Counted from the first letter of the stretch, positions 48,322 through 57,586 are shown. The stretch is DNA of 64,000 nt from Rothia aerolata (GCF_014635585.1 NZ_BMDC01000002.1:186001-250000); one strand, 5' to 3'. Made by a program: numbers and translations. The notes: generated from the sequence alone by a model not told the origin.

Positions 48322-49668
48322 ATGAGTGCAAACCAGACCGTACCCACCCCCGAAAACCCCGACGGCTGGGGTTTTGAAACCAAGCAGATTCACGCGGGCC
48401 AGAGCCCTGACCCTGCAACCGGCGCACGAGCTCTACCCATCTACCAGACCACCTCCTTCGTCTTCAAGGATTCAGAGCAGGCAGCCAACCGCTTTGCTCT
48501 GTCTGAGCTGGGCCCGATTTATACCCGCCTCAATAACCCCACCCAGGAAGTCGTCGAAAACCGTATTGCCGCTCTCGAGGGTGGTGTGGGAGCCCTTCTT
48601 CTGGCATCGGGCCAGGCAGCCACCACCTACTCAATTCTCAATATCGCCGGTGCAGGCGACCACATTGTGGCATCGCCCTCCCTCTACGGCGGTTCCTATA
48701 ACCTGCTGAAGTACACCCTGGCCAACCTGGGCATTGAGACCACCTTCGTGGAGAACCCCCTGGACATTGAGCAGTGGAAGGCCGTGGTTTGCCCCAACAC
48801 CAAGGCCTTCTTCGGTGAGACCCTGCCCAACCCCCAGGGCGATGTGCTCGATATTGAAAACGTGGCGGCCGCAGCCCACGAGGCAGGCGTGCCCCTAATC
48901 GTCGATAACACCATCCCCACCCCCTACCTGCTCAACCCCATCAAGTTTGGCGCAGACGTGGTGGTTCACTCCGCCACCAAGTACCTGGGCGGCCACGGCA
49001 CCTCAGTCGGCGGTGTGATTGTAGACTCCGGTAACTTCGACTACGGCGCAGACCCCGAAAAGTACCCCCTCTTCAACACCCCTGACGAGGGCTACCACGG
49101 CCTGGTCTACGCCCGCGATTTGGGTGCCGACGGCGCGTTTGGAGTCAACCTCTCCTACATCCTCAAGGCCCGGGTTTCCCTGCTCCGTGATTTGGGTTCC
49201 TCCATCTCACCCACCAACGCCTTCAACATCGCAATCGGCCTGGAAACCCTCTCTCTGCGCATTGAACGTCACATCGAAAATGCCCGCAAGGTCGCAGAAT
49301 TCCTCGAAAACCACGAGGACGTGGAGTCCGTTACCTGGGCAGGCCTCGAGTCCTCCCCCTACTACGAGCTCGCCCAAAAGTACATTCCCAACGGCCCCGG
49401 CGCCGTCCTCGGCTTCACCCTTAAAAACGCCGACGCCGCCACCGCCAAGAAGTTCGTGGATTCACTTTCCCTGCACTCGCTGCTGGTCAATATCGGCGAC
49501 GTGCGCTCGCTGGCGGTGCACCCGGCCTCCACCACGCATTCGCAGTCATCGGTGGAAGAGCTCGAAGCGATCGGTATTAACCCCGCCTTTATCCGTCTCT
49601 CAGTGGGAATTGAGAGCATCGAGGATATTCTGGCTGACCTCAAACTCGGCTTCGACGCTATCCGCTAA
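48322..49668 (+). CDS. metY: O-acetylhomoserine sulfhydrylase/aminocarboxypropyltransferase MetY
   Basis: 448 residues from ATG 48322, which has GGAG six bases upstream. PLP enzyme joining sulfide to O-acetylhomoserine to give homocysteine. Motifs: 'GFETKQIHAGQSPDPATGAR', 'PIYQTTSFVFKDSEQAANRF', 'GPIYTRLNNPTQEVVENRIA', the phosphate site 'LASGQAATTYSILNIAGAGD', the Asp in 'PLIVDNTIPTPYL' and the PLP Lys in 'VVHSATKYLGGHGTSVGGV'. Then 'SLLVNIGDVRSLAVHPASTT', where the conserved Arg for substrate carboxylate follows. It sits behind a SAM riboswitch and in front of metX, so the pair makes homocysteine. Confidence 0.96.
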   Translation: MSANQTVPTPENPDGWGFETKQIHAGQSPDPATGARALPIYQTTSFVFKDSEQAANRFALSELGPIYTRLNNPTQEVVENRIAALEGGVGALLLASGQAATTYSILNIAGAGDHIVASPSLYGGSYNLLKYTLANLGIETTFVENPLDIEQWKAVVCPNTKAFFGETLPNPQGDVLDIENVAAAAHEAGVPLIVDNTIPTPYLLNPIKFGADVVVHSATKYLGGHGTSVGGVIVDSGNFDYGADPEKYPLFNTPDEGYHGLVYARDLGADGAFGVNLSYILKARVSLLRDLGSSISPTNAFNIAIGLETLSLRIERHIENARKVAEFLENHEDVESVTWAGLESSPYYELAQKYIPNGPGAVLGFTLKNADAATAKKFVDSLSLHSLLVNIGDVRSLAVHPASTTHSQSSVEELEAIGINPAFIRLSVGIESIEDILADLKLGFDAIR

Positions 49669-49680
49669 CCCCGTTTTGGG

Positions 49681-49711
49681 CGCCCCGACCTGCCTTGGGC
49701 AGATCGGGGCG
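49681..49711 (+). terminator. Hairpin between metY and metX
   Basis: CGCCCCGA (49681-49688) pairs with TCGGGGCG (49704-49711), with inner CTGCC/GGCAG. No T tract, so it may be a processing or partial terminator in the metYX operon. Confidence 0.55.
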
Positions 49712-49768
49712 TAGTGGCGTTTTGAGACTCTCCCCGTTCACCCCCTTTTAGTCGTACAGGAGCTTCAG

Positions 49769-50974
49769 ATGACAGCCCAGCCCCTTCCGCTAGAGCAGCC
49801 CGGCCCGCGCGCAGACGGCGTGCTCAAATACGCCCGTATAGGAGAGCTCACCCTGGAGAACGGGCAGGTGCTACCTGATGTGACCCTTGCCTACGAGACC
49901 TGGGGGCAGCTGAACGAGACTGCCGACAACGTGATTCTGGTGCTGCACGCGTTGACCGGCGATACCCACGTCTCGCGCGGGGTGGTGACTGAAGAGATGG
50001 ACGACGCCGCCCGCGTAGCTGCCAGCCACGAGGGCTGGTGGGCGGGGATTGTTGGCCCCGGCTGCGTGATTGATACCAACCGTTACTTTGTGCTGGCACC
50101 CAATATGCTGGGTGGCTGCTACGGTTCCACCGGGCCCTCATCGCCTGCCCCAGACGGCAAGCCCTACGGCTCCCGTTTTCCGCAGATTACCATTCGTGAT
50201 TCTGTGGCGGCCGAGCGGATTCTTCTCGACCAGCTGGGCATTCGCTCCCTGCGTTACGTGATTGGAGCCTCCCTGGGCGGGGCGCGCTCTATCGAGTGGG
50301 CTGCCACCTACCCCGAGCTGGTGGAGGGCTGCGCGGTGGTGGCTTCGGGGCACTCTGCCACGGGCGACCAGCTGGCCTGGGCCCAGACCCAGAATCTCGC
50401 CATTCGCTCAGACCCGGCCTGGGCCGGGGGAGACTACTACGGTAGCGAGGGGCCGGTTGCTGGCCTGGGGATAGCCCGGCGTATCGCCCACACCACCTAT
50501 CGGTCAGCCCCCGAGCTCAACTACCGCTTTGGCCGCCAGCCCCAGGGGGAGGAAAAACCTCTGGCAGATTTCAACGCCAGCCGGGGCCGCTACGAGGTGG
50601 AGTCTTACCTCGACCACCAGGCCGAGAAATTTGTGCACCGTTTTGACGCCAACTCCTACCTGGCGATTAACGAGGCGCTGATGACCCACGACGTGACCCG
50701 CGGGCGGGGAACCCTCAAACAAACCCTGGGGCGAACCCACTGCAACTGGCTGATTGCCTACGTCGATACCGACCGCCTCTTTTTCCCCAGCGAGTCCATG
50801 ATCATAGCCGCCGAGGCTCCCGGCAACGTTGAGGCCCACGCGATTCGGTCCCCCTGCGGCCACGACGGCTTTCTCATTGAGACAGACCAGGTTGAGGCGC
50901 TGCTGCGGCGAGCCTTTGCCGAGCAGGACGAGCGCCTGGCACGGTCGGTGGGCTACCTGATGGCGGGCGCCTAG
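49769..50974 (+). CDS. metX: Homoserine O-acetyltransferase MetX
   Basis: 401 residues, alpha/beta hydrolase fold. It acetylates homoserine with acetyl-CoA for methionine synthesis. 'LAYETWGQLNETADNVILVL', 'HALTGDTHVSRGV', 'WWAGIVGPGCVIDTNRYFVL', 'NMLGGCYGSTGPSSPAPDGK', the nucleophile in 'VIGASLGGARSIEWAATYPE', Asp in 'VDTDRLFFPSESM' and His in 'SPCGHDGFLIETDQV'. The G-C-Y-G-S-T-G-P oxyanion stretch is diagnostic of the MetX/Cys2-type acyltransferases. AGGAG precedes the ATG. Downstream partner of metY. Confidence 0.96.
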   Translation: MTAQPLPLEQPGPRADGVLKYARIGELTLENGQVLPDVTLAYETWGQLNETADNVILVLHALTGDTHVSRGVVTEEMDDAARVAASHEGWWAGIVGPGCVIDTNRYFVLAPNMLGGCYGSTGPSSPAPDGKPYGSRFPQITIRDSVAAERILLDQLGIRSLRYVIGASLGGARSIEWAATYPELVEGCAVVASGHSATGDQLAWAQTQNLAIRSDPAWAGGDYYGSEGPVAGLGIARRIAHTTYRSAPELNYRFGRQPQGEEKPLADFNASRGRYEVESYLDHQAEKFVHRFDANSYLAINEALMTHDVTRGRGTLKQTLGRTHCNWLIAYVDTDRLFFPSESMIIAAEAPGNVEAHAIRSPCGHDGFLIETDQVEALLRRAFAEQDERLARSVGYLMAGA

Positions 50975-50995
50975 AAGATAGGCGAGAATGAAACC

Positions 50996-51697
50996 ATGAC
51001 CTATACGATCGAATACTCCAACCGCCCCGAAGAACGCCCCGAATCCCACGCCGTGCTGCTGCTTCACGGCTACGGCTCCCACGAACGCGATTTGCTGGGC
51101 CTGGTACAGTACCTGCCCCGGCGCGGCGTCACCTATATCTCTATGAGGGCACCCCAGCCCGTGGGCGCCCTCCGCGACTCCGATAGCGCAACCAGTGCCG
51201 TGATCCCCGGTTCAGCCATGGGCTATCAGTGGTGGCCCCTGACCGGCGGAAGGGTTCCCGCCGAAACAGACACCCTGGGCGTGGAACTTGCCACCGACTA
51301 CGTGGTGGACTACCTCAAAGAAATCAAAGACACCTACGCCAGTATTTCCCTGCTGGGCTTCTCTCAGGGTATGGCAATTGCCTCTTCGGTAGCCCGCCGC
51401 CGCCCCGATCTCATTCACGCGGTAATTGGGCTTTCCGGCTTTGTGGTGGAGTCAGACAGCGACTTCTATAGGAATACCGAACTGACCGAGAAGAAGCTGC
51501 CCTTCTTCTACGGCCGCGGCGATTCAGACCCGGTAATCCACACCGAGCTAGTGGCCTTCACCGACAGCTGGCTACCGGGTACTGTCGATCTGGATTTCCA
51601 CCTCTACCCGGGCTTGGCGCACTCGGTCTCCGGCGAGGAACTAAACCACGTCAGTGACTTTATCGAGCGGCGAATCCTCGCCCCCGCGGCGTCCTAA
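50996..51697 (+). CDS. Phospholipase/carboxylesterase family hydrolase
   Basis: 233 residues, single-domain alpha/beta hydrolase. 'ESHAVLLLHGYGSHERDLLG' oxyanion loop, nucleophile in 'SISLLGFSQGMAIASSVARR' (GFSQG, as in carboxylesterase/acyl-protein thioesterase family), Asp in 'FFYGRGDSDPVIHTEL', His in 'LYPGLAHSVSGEEL'. Cytoplasmic; broad ester hydrolase, natural substrate unknown. It follows metX by 21 bases and could be read from the same message. Its last 4 bases overlap the convergent S4 gene. Confidence 0.88.
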   Translation: MTYTIEYSNRPEERPESHAVLLLHGYGSHERDLLGLVQYLPRRGVTYISMRAPQPVGALRDSDSATSAVIPGSAMGYQWWPLTGGRVPAETDTLGVELATDYVVDYLKEIKDTYASISLLGFSQGMAIASSVARRRPDLIHAVIGLSGFVVESDSDFYRNTELTEKKLPFFYGRGDSDPVIHTELVAFTDSWLPGTVDLDFHLYPGLAHSVSGEELNHVSDFIERRILAPAAS

Positions 51698-51921
51698 AAC
51701 TCCTCCTGTACCACGCGCACGGTGATACCGTTCAGCGACACCGTATCACCGGGGCGCAGTTGCTTGCCGCGGGCCTCCTCAATATCGCCGTTGACCTTAA
51801 CCAGGCCGTCTTGAATCAGCTCGCGGGCGTGCACCCCGTTCTCCACCAGGTTGGCCAGCTTGAGAAACTGGCCCAGGCGAATGGACTCATCTCGAATAAA
51901 AACTTCTTCAATATCACTCAT
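51694..51921 (-). CDS. Small S4-domain RNA-binding protein (YaaA/RlbA-like)
   Basis: 75 residues. One S4 fold: 'IRLGQFLKLANLVENGVHAR' and 'LIQDGLVKVNGDIEEARGKQ' then 'LRPGDTVSLNGITVRVV' match the S4 pattern (R-L-x2-F-L-K-x-A, G-x-V-x-V-N-G, G-D). Stand-alone S4 proteins of this kind bind structured RNA such as rRNA. Starts ATG, ends 4 bases inside the convergent esterase gene. Confidence 0.88.
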   Translation of the reverse strand: MSDIEEVFIRDESIRLGQFLKLANLVENGVHARELIQDGLVKVNGDIEEARGKQLRPGDTVSLNGITVRVVQEEF

Positions 51922-52052
51922 AGGTGCAAGTCTATAGGCTGTTGGAAAAAGCCGAATGCGGTACGCTTGATAGCGCGCTGAAGAAGACCTGGCGCACAGA
52001 CAGAAATCAACCCCTGCACGCCGTATCCAGCGGCGGGGCTTAAGGAGTAATA

Positions 52053-53435
52053 ATGGCAGAGAAGTCCACCCTTGATAACGTCATCACCCTGGCCAAGCGC
52101 CGCGGTTTTGTCTTTCAGGCGGGTGAAATTTACGGCGGTACCCGCTCGGCTTGGGACTACGGCCCGCTGGGTGCTGAGCTGAAAGAAAACATTCGTCAGC
52201 AGTGGTGGCAGACCTTCGTGCGCGGCCGTGAAGACATGGTGGGTCTGGACTCTTCCATTATTCTTCCCAAGGCTGTCTGGGAGGCCTCGGGCCACGTGGC
52301 AACCTTCACCGACCCGCTGGTAGAGTGCCTTTCCTGCCACACCCGCCTGCGCCAGGACCACCTAATTGAGGCCTACGAAGACAAGCACGGCAAGCAGCCC
52401 GAGAACGGCATGGCAGACATCAACTGCCCCAAGTGTGGCAACAAGGGTCAGTGGACCGAGCCCCAGAACTTCTCGGGCCTGATGAAGACCTTCCTGGGCC
52501 CGGTAGACAACGAAGAGGGCCTGCACTTCTTGCGCCCCGAAACCGCCCAGGGTATTTTCGTCAACTTCAACAACGTGGTTACTGCCGCCCGCCAGAAGCC
52601 CCCCTTCGGCATCGGTCAGATCGGTAAGGCTTTCCGCAACGAAATTACCCCCGGTAACTTCATCTTCCGTACCCGCGAGTTCGAGCAGATGGAAATCGAA
52701 TACTTTGTGCACCCCAGCGAGGCTGATGAGCACTTCAAGAAGTGGGTCGATGACTGCTGGAACTGGTTTGTTGACCTGGGTATTAACCCCGATAACATGC
52801 GCAAGTTTGACGTTCCCGCCGAAGACCGCGCCCACTACTCAGCCGGTACTATCGACCTCGAGTACAACTTCGGTTTCCAGGGCAACCCCTGGGGCGAGCT
52901 CATGGGTGTTGCTAACCGCACTGACTACGACCTGGGTGTACACAACAAGCACTCCAACGCCAAGCTGGAATACTTCGACCAGGCCTCCGGTGAGCGCTAT
53001 GTGCCCTACGTGATTGAGCCCTCCTTCGGCCTGACCCGCTCTATGATGGCCTTCCTGGTAGACGCCTACGTTGAGGACGAAGCTCCCAACACCAAGGGCG
53101 GCGTAGACAAGCGCACCGTGCTCAAGCTCGACCCCCGCCTGGCTCCGGTCAAGGCCGCGGTTCTGCCCCTGTCTAAGAAGGAAGAGCTGGTTCCCACCGC
53201 CCAGAAGCTCCAGTCTGAACTGACTAAGAACTGGAACGTTGACTACGATACTTCCGGTGCGATTGGCCGCCGCTACCGCCGCCAGGACGAGATCGGCACC
53301 CCCTTCTGCATCACCGTTGACTTCGATACCCTCGAGGATCAGGCTGTGACTATCCGCGAGCGAGACACCATGACCCAGGAGCGAGTCTCCCTGGATCAGG
53401 TGAAGTCTTACCTGGCAGATAAGCTGCTGGGCTAG
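52053..53435 (+). CDS. glyS: Glycyl-tRNA synthetase (single-chain, class II)
   Basis: 460 residues, alpha2-type GlyRS. Motif 1 '[20 protein letters not shown]' region, then the zinc-finger-like insertion with '[12 protein letters not shown]' and '[10 protein letters not shown]'; motif 2 '[20 protein letters not shown]' then '[16 protein letters not shown]'; motif 3 '[20 protein letters not shown]'. The C-terminal anticodon-binding domain begins near '[14 protein letters not shown]' and includes '[20 protein letters not shown]'. AAGGAG before the ATG. The 130-base leader has no T-box features. Confidence 0.97.
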   Translation: MAEKSTLDNVITLAKRRGFVFQAGEIYGGTRSAWDYGPLGAELKENIRQQWWQTFVRGREDMVGLDSSIILPKAVWEASGHVATFTDPLVECLSCHTRLRQDHLIEAYEDKHGKQPENGMADINCPKCGNKGQWTEPQNFSGLMKTFLGPVDNEEGLHFLRPETAQGIFVNFNNVVTAARQKPPFGIGQIGKAFRNEITPGNFIFRTREFEQMEIEYFVHPSEADEHFKKWVDDCWNWFVDLGINPDNMRKFDVPAEDRAHYSAGTIDLEYNFGFQGNPWGELMGVANRTDYDLGVHNKHSNAKLEYFDQASGERYVPYVIEPSFGLTRSMMAFLVDAYVEDEAPNTKGGVDKRTVLKLDPRLAPVKAAVLPLSKKEELVPTAQKLQSELTKNWNVDYDTSGAIGRRYRRQDEIGTPFCITVDFDTLEDQAVTIRERDTMTQERVSLDQVKSYLADKLLG

Positions 53436-53463
53436 TCTCTTCTGACTTTTATTTCAGGACGAC

Positions 53464-53496
53464 GCCGCCCTCCCCGTTCGCGGGGAGGGCGGCTTT
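53464..53496. terminator. Terminator after glyS
   Basis: Perfect 12-bp stem (53464-53475 with 53482-53493, GTTCGC loop) then TTT; between converging genes. Confidence 0.88.
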
Positions 53497-53519
53497 GTGC
53501 GTGGCGGCTGGGCTTTTTC

Positions 53520-54143
53520 CTAGAGGGCTACTGCCAGCTTGAAATCGGTGCTGAGGGCATCTGTGTGTCTTGATGCCTCCCAGTCGCTTCGGATAATCGA
53601 CTTAATCAGGGAGTCGTGGAAGTTACCGTTGAAGAAGAGCGCCTGGCGGCGTCGTCCTTCGGTCACGAAACCACAGGAGGAGTAGACGTAGCGGGCGCGG
53701 GTGTTGAACTCGAAAACTTCCAGCTCAATCCGGTTCAGCCCCAGGTGCTCGAAACCGTAGTCCACAATCAGCTGGGTGGTCTCGGTGCCCAGGCCACGGC
53801 CCTGGCCGCTGGCGCCGATAGCAATGCGGTAGTTGGCCGAGCGGTTGTGGGGGTCATAGTGGTTGAGTACGGTCTCGCCCACGTAGTTCTGGTGGGCAAG
53901 GTCAAAAATCGCCAAATCGAGGCGGTCGGTCTGGGCATTTCTCGAACAGTACCAGGAGCGCAGGCGCTGTTCATTGAAGCGGTGGGTGGTGCTTTCTTCG
54001 TCTGAGGAGACCGAGCCGGTCTTAGCCATGACCTCGGGCTCGGCCAGAATTTCTATCATGGCGTCGGTTGCTGCTAAGTCAAAGGGGCGGAGCTCTACCA
54101 GTTGTCCGGTGAGGGTGGGCTTGTGCGCAAACGGTGAAGTCAT
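53520..54143 (-). CDS. GNAT N-acetyltransferase, RimJ/RimL type
   Basis: 207 residues. 'LTGQLVELRPFDLAATDAMI' is the usual start of the RimL-like group; the acetyl-CoA site reads 'IGASGQGRGLGTETTQLIVD' (Q/R-x2-G-x-G/A), followed by 'LGLNRIELEVFEFNTRARYV' and 'CGFVTEGRRRQALFFNG'. It would acetylate a protein N-terminus, a small amine or an antibiotic; the acceptor is unknown. No strong RBS seen. Convergent with glyS. Confidence 0.88.
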   Translation of the reverse strand: MTSPFAHKPTLTGQLVELRPFDLAATDAMIEILAEPEVMAKTGSVSSDEESTTHRFNEQRLRSWYCSRNAQTDRLDLAIFDLAHQNYVGETVLNHYDPHNRSANYRIAIGASGQGRGLGTETTQLIVDYGFEHLGLNRIELEVFEFNTRARYVYSSCGFVTEGRRRQALFFNGNFHDSLIKSIIRSDWEASRHTDALSTDFKLAVAL

Positions 54144-54337
54144 ATTCCTGAGCCTAGGGGTGCTTTATGAACTCGGTCTTTGCCTCTTTTGTCTAGCGGG
54201 CAAAGAAAAAGTGGCTAGAACTCAAATTTAAATATTTTTCCTTGTCAGAGCTTTTCTACCTGGAAAGCTAATGCTACTCATCTGTTGTAAACCTGGGAAG
54301 AATCGGGAATAAACTTTGCGATTGTCTGTGTTTAGAA

Positions 54338-54363
54338 GGGGCTAAAACTAGCCCCCGTATAAT
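54338..54363 (+). promoter_or_regulatory. TATAAT box with an adjoining 7-bp inverted repeat
   Basis: A consensus TATAAT lies at 54358-54363, 40 bases before the TTG of the acetyltransferase gene. Directly upstream, where a -35 box would sit, GGGGCTA (54338-54344) is repeated inverted at 54349-54355, operator-like. The rest of 54144-54337 shows no gene. Confidence 0.45.
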
Positions 54364-54403
54364 GGCAGAAAGAAGAAGCCCCGTCTCTTTTTAAGGAGAA
54401 TTT

Positions 54404-55369
54404 TTGAGCGATTTTAGTTTCCGTCCCTGGCAAGAGGGTGATGACCTAGCCCTGCTCCAGGTGTGGTCAGACGTTGAAAACGGTCCGCAGCAGTCGTTTC
54501 GTACCATGCTGGCGGTAGATTCAGACGAGGCCCCCTGGCGCCGCACCCTGGTGGCAGAACACCAGGGCATTCCCGTGGCTGCTGCTACCGTCTACGAGAC
54601 TTCCCTGCACAACCGCCACCTGTGGGCCTACGTTGAGGTGGCTCCTGACCATCGGCGGAACGGATTGGGAACCGAGCTCTTGCAGCGGTTACGCGCCGAA
54701 GCCGCCTCAGCGCCGTCCGGAGTTACCTCCCTGCGCGCAAAAGTTGCGGTGGGTTCATCGGGAGCTGCCTTCGCCGCAGCCTCAGGGTTGCGCGAAATCC
54801 AGCGCTCACGCACCGTGCGGGTGGAGGCAGGCTCGGTGCCCCCGGTGCCGCTACGCATTAATGACGACGACCAACCGACCCAGGCCATTGAAGATATTGC
54901 AACCGGCTCGGTTGAGCTGACTAAAAAATTCTGGGACTTCTACCGTCGCTCGCATCAGTGGGATCCTCCGGCTGAAATTTCAATTGGCAGGGTGAACAGG
55001 CTCTTCCTCTCAGATGAGGCAGAGGCGCTCGGTGCCGTGGTGCTACGGGATCAAATTATTGAGGCTCGTCGCGAGGGCAAGAAGGGCGATATTAAAGCCT
55101 TTGCGGTGAGCTACCGCCCCTTCGAGCAGGATTCCCCTGATTTTCAGATTCCCGACGATGCCGCGACGGAGGTTCTGATCGGTTACGACTTTGACTACCC
55201 CGGAGCCCGGGAGGCCATTATGCAGGTGCTTTCCCTGCTGGTTGCCCAGTACCCGGTCACTCTTGAGGTGGACGACTCTATGGAAGATCTGGCAACCATG
55301 ATCGAGCCTCTGCTGAAGATGGGGGCTGCCAGCGTGGAGGAAGACACGCTGGTGGTTGCAGAAAAATAA
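54404..55369 (+). CDS. GNAT family N-acetyltransferase (two-domain)
   Basis: 321 residues. N-terminal GNAT domain (1-150): 'VAAATVYETSLHNRHLWAYV', then the acetyl-CoA loop 'VAPDHRRNGLGTELLQRLRA' and 'ASGLREIQRSRTVRVEAGSV'. The second half (150-321) looks like a degenerate second GNAT-like domain with 'VSYRPFEQDSPDFQIPDDAA' and 'LIGYDFDYPGAREAIMQVLS'. Such double-GNAT proteins are frequent in Actinobacteria. Acceptor unknown. TTG start with AAGGAG five bases upstream. Confidence 0.85.
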   Translation: MSDFSFRPWQEGDDLALLQVWSDVENGPQQSFRTMLAVDSDEAPWRRTLVAEHQGIPVAAATVYETSLHNRHLWAYVEVAPDHRRNGLGTELLQRLRAEAASAPSGVTSLRAKVAVGSSGAAFAAASGLREIQRSRTVRVEAGSVPPVPLRINDDDQPTQAIEDIATGSVELTKKFWDFYRRSHQWDPPAEISIGRVNRLFLSDEAEALGAVVLRDQIIEARREGKKGDIKAFAVSYRPFEQDSPDFQIPDDAATEVLIGYDFDYPGAREAIMQVLSLLVAQYPVTLEVDDSMEDLATMIEPLLKMGAASVEEDTLVVAEK

Positions 55370-55393
55370 AAATCTTTTTGTGAGCTGTTGATG

Positions 55394-55434
55394 CCCGCCA
55401 CAACCCTGTGTTTGCAGGGGGTGGCGGGTATTTT
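55394..55434 (+). terminator. Terminator after the double GNAT gene
   Basis: CCCGCCAC (55394-55401) pairs with GTGGCGGG (55421-55428), inner CCCTG/CAGGG, followed by TATTTTAG. Confidence 0.83.
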
Positions 55435-55605
55435 AGTAAGCTGAATCACTGATAAGCAGGGTGGCTAATTTATTCAGTAGGCTTGTTTTTAGATATTGAG
55501 CCTGCTTATGATTGTGGTGGTCGATGCGTCAAGGATCGAAGCAAAAAGGCTCCGATCCGCGTGTCAGTAAAAGAAGTAATCACAGAAAATAGAGGTTATT
55601 CCACG

Positions 55606-56481
55606 ATGGCTAACAACAACATTGTCGAGCAGCTCCGTAACTCCACTGTTTACGGTCAGGACGGCGAGAAGATCGGTAAGGTTGGCGTTGTATACGTTGA
55701 CGCTGATACCTCAGAGCCCACTTTCGTTACCGTAAACACCGGCCTGTTCGGTACCAACGAGTCTTTCGTTCCCGTCAACCAGGCGAAGTTCAATGGCGAC
55801 GATGTAACTGTTCCCTTCACCAAGGAATACGTTAAGGACGCTCCGAACATCGCTGAAGATGGCGAACTCTCACCCGCAGAAGAGCAGCGTCTCTACGAGT
55901 ACTACTCACTCTCCAACAACGGTGCTAACTACAACAACGGTGAGTACACCGAGCGCAACGCTGGCACTGCCGCAGGTACCGCTGGCGTAGCGGGCACCGC
56001 AGGTGTTGCAGGTCGCGATACCGACCGCCGCGATGCTGACCTTGACCGCGACCGCGTAGCAGCTGACCGCAACCGTGCAGACGCTGACCTGAACCGTGAT
56101 GGCGACGTCGTGGCTCACGAGGAGCGCCTGAACGTTTCCACCAACACCTCCGCTCGCGAAACCGGCAAGGTTCGTCTGCGCAAGGTTGTTCACAGCGACA
56201 CCGAGACCGTTGAGGTTCCCGTTCGTCGCGAAGAGATTCACGTTGAGCGCACCGACATCAAGGACGGCAAGGTTGTAGACGGCTACGACTTCGACTCCAA
56301 GGAAGCACAGGCTGACGTTACCGTGACCGCTCACGAGGAGCGCCCCGTTGTTTCCACCGAGACCGTTGCTACCGAGCGCGTGTCTGTGGGCAAGGAAGTC
56401 CACAACGACACCGAGCGCGTATCCGGTGAAGTTCGCAAGGAAGAAATCGTAGTTGAGGGCGACGAGAAGAACCGCCGCTAA
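55606..56481 (+). CDS. PRC-barrel and DUF2382 stress-type protein
   Basis: 291 residues from ATG 55606 (a frame opens earlier at 55483 but the PRC domain starts here). N-terminal PRC-barrel domain (about 1-85): 'NSTVYGQDGEKIGKVGVVYV' and 'FVTVNTGLFGTNESFVPV'. Central Ala/Gly and Asp/Arg-rich stretch with 'DRDRVAADRNRADADLNRDG', strongly charged and repetitive. Then two related DUF2382-type units, 'VAHEERLNVSTNTSARETGK' and 'TAHEERPVVSTETVATERVS', each followed by a V-R-R/K-E-E-I block. Cytoplasmic. Members are often induced by general stress in Actinobacteria (family knowledge); function unproven. Codons are unusually uniform (many GTT/GAC/CGC), as in a highly expressed gene. Confidence 0.9.
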   Translation: MANNNIVEQLRNSTVYGQDGEKIGKVGVVYVDADTSEPTFVTVNTGLFGTNESFVPVNQAKFNGDDVTVPFTKEYVKDAPNIAEDGELSPAEEQRLYEYYSLSNNGANYNNGEYTERNAGTAAGTAGVAGTAGVAGRDTDRRDADLDRDRVAADRNRADADLNRDGDVVAHEERLNVSTNTSARETGKVRLRKVVHSDTETVEVPVRREEIHVERTDIKDGKVVDGYDFDSKEAQADVTVTAHEERPVVSTETVATERVSVGKEVHNDTERVSGEVRKEEIVVEGDEKNRR

Positions 56482-56510
56482 TTCAACTCGGTTAGCTTTG
56501 CTAGCTTGAT

Positions 56511-56551
56511 AAAACTCCCCGTATTCTTCATCAGAGTGCGGGGAGTTTTTT
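56511..56551 (+). terminator. Terminator after the PRC/DUF2382 gene
   Basis: AAAACTCCCCG (56511-56521) pairs with CGGGGAGTTTT (56539-56549), then TTTTAT. Confidence 0.92.
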
Positions 56552-56619
56552 ATACCGGCCAAGAACCAAACTATTGAGAAGCGTGGGCGAAACTCCAACT
56601 CGCCCGTAAGGAGCACAGA

Positions 56620-57504
56620 ATGAGTGCAATGCAGGATCCTCGCACCAAGTACGATGCGATTGAGCCCCCGGAGCAGACCCAGCCCGAGCCGGGTCTGGAT
56701 ATTAAAATGACTCCGCTTGCCGATTTGGGTATTGAGAGCTATGTGGGCCACGGGCGTCTCGAGGGGCGCAAGGCCCTGATTACCGGCGGTGATTCCGGTC
56801 TGGGCGCAGCGGTAGCTATCGCCTATGCTCGCGAGGGAGCGGATGTTGCGATTTCCTACCTGCCCGCTGAAGAGCCCGATGCTGAGCGTATTATCGAGCA
56901 GATTGAAAAGGCTGGCCGCAAGGCGCTTGCCCTGCCCGGCGATCTCACTGAGCTGGCCCAGTGCCAGAAGATTGTTGAAGACACCGTAGAAGCCTTTGGC
57001 GGCCTGGATATTCTGGTCAATAACGCATCGCGCCAGGTGTGGCACGAGAACTTTGAAGACCTCTCCGATGAAGATTTTGATTTGACCATGAAGTCAAATA
57101 TTTATTCTTCCTACAGGGTTTCCAAGGCGGCGGTACCGCACATGAAGCCCGGCTCTTCCATTATCTTCACCTCCTCTATTCAGGGTTATGACCCCTCGGA
57201 GACCCTGCTGGACTACGCACTGACCAAGGCAGCTCAGAATAACTTCAGCAAGGGTTTGGCTCAGGCTCTGGGTCCCTGCGGTATTCGCGTGAATGCTGTG
57301 GCTCCCGGCCCCTTCTGGACTCCTCTGCAACCCAGCCACGGCCAGCCCCAGGAGAAGCTGACCCAGTTTGGCCTGGATACCCCGTTGGGGCGCGCAGGCC
57401 AGCCCGCCGAGATTGCCGGAGCCTATGTGTTCCTGGCGTCTGAAGAAGCATCCTATGTCTCCGGTGAGACCCTGGGCATCACCGGTGGTCGCCCGACTCC
57501 TTAG
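56620..57504 (+). CDS. Short-chain dehydrogenase/reductase (YghA-like)
   Basis: 294 residues, classical SDR with an N-terminal extension of about 45 residues, as in the YghA/general-stress-type SDRs. 'KALITGGDSGLGAAVAIAYA' (cofactor loop T-G-x3-G-x-G), 'LDILVNNASRQVWHENF' (NNA), catalytic Ser in 'IIFTSSIQGY' and Tyr/Lys in 'LLDYALTKAAQNNFSKGLAQ', 'VNAVAPGPFWTPLQPS', and 'YVSGETLGITGG' at the end. NAD(P)-dependent reduction of a carbonyl; substrate unknown. AAGGAG at good spacing. It follows the stress protein and may share its regulation. Confidence 0.92.
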   Translation: MSAMQDPRTKYDAIEPPEQTQPEPGLDIKMTPLADLGIESYVGHGRLEGRKALITGGDSGLGAAVAIAYAREGADVAISYLPAEEPDAERIIEQIEKAGRKALALPGDLTELAQCQKIVEDTVEAFGGLDILVNNASRQVWHENFEDLSDEDFDLTMKSNIYSSYRVSKAAVPHMKPGSSIIFTSSIQGYDPSETLLDYALTKAAQNNFSKGLAQALGPCGIRVNAVAPGPFWTPLQPSHGQPQEKLTQFGLDTPLGRAGQPAEIAGAYVFLASEEASYVSGETLGITGGRPTP

Positions 57505-57526
57505 GGTTTTAGGCTGCCCAGGTGAC

Positions 57527-57586
57527 TGGTGCAGAAAAGCGGTTTCCGATTGCGAGTTTGCAACCGGAAACCGCTTTTCTGCACCA
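57527..57586. repeat. 27-bp palindrome after the SDR gene
   Basis: 57527-57553 pairs with 57560-57586 with one mismatch, 6-base loop. No T tract on either side; it lies between converging SDR and ATL genes. Of the same general type as the palindromes at 17559, 19038 and 63050, but with a different core. Confidence 0.8.

Noticed and set aside
51922-52052. T-box leader before glyS
   Set aside because: No specifier loop, T-box sequence or terminator visible.
55906-57045. 379-residue minus-strand frame across the stress-protein and SDR genes
   Set aside because: Crosses a clear terminator and two genes; repetitive composition mirrors the repeats of the real gene.
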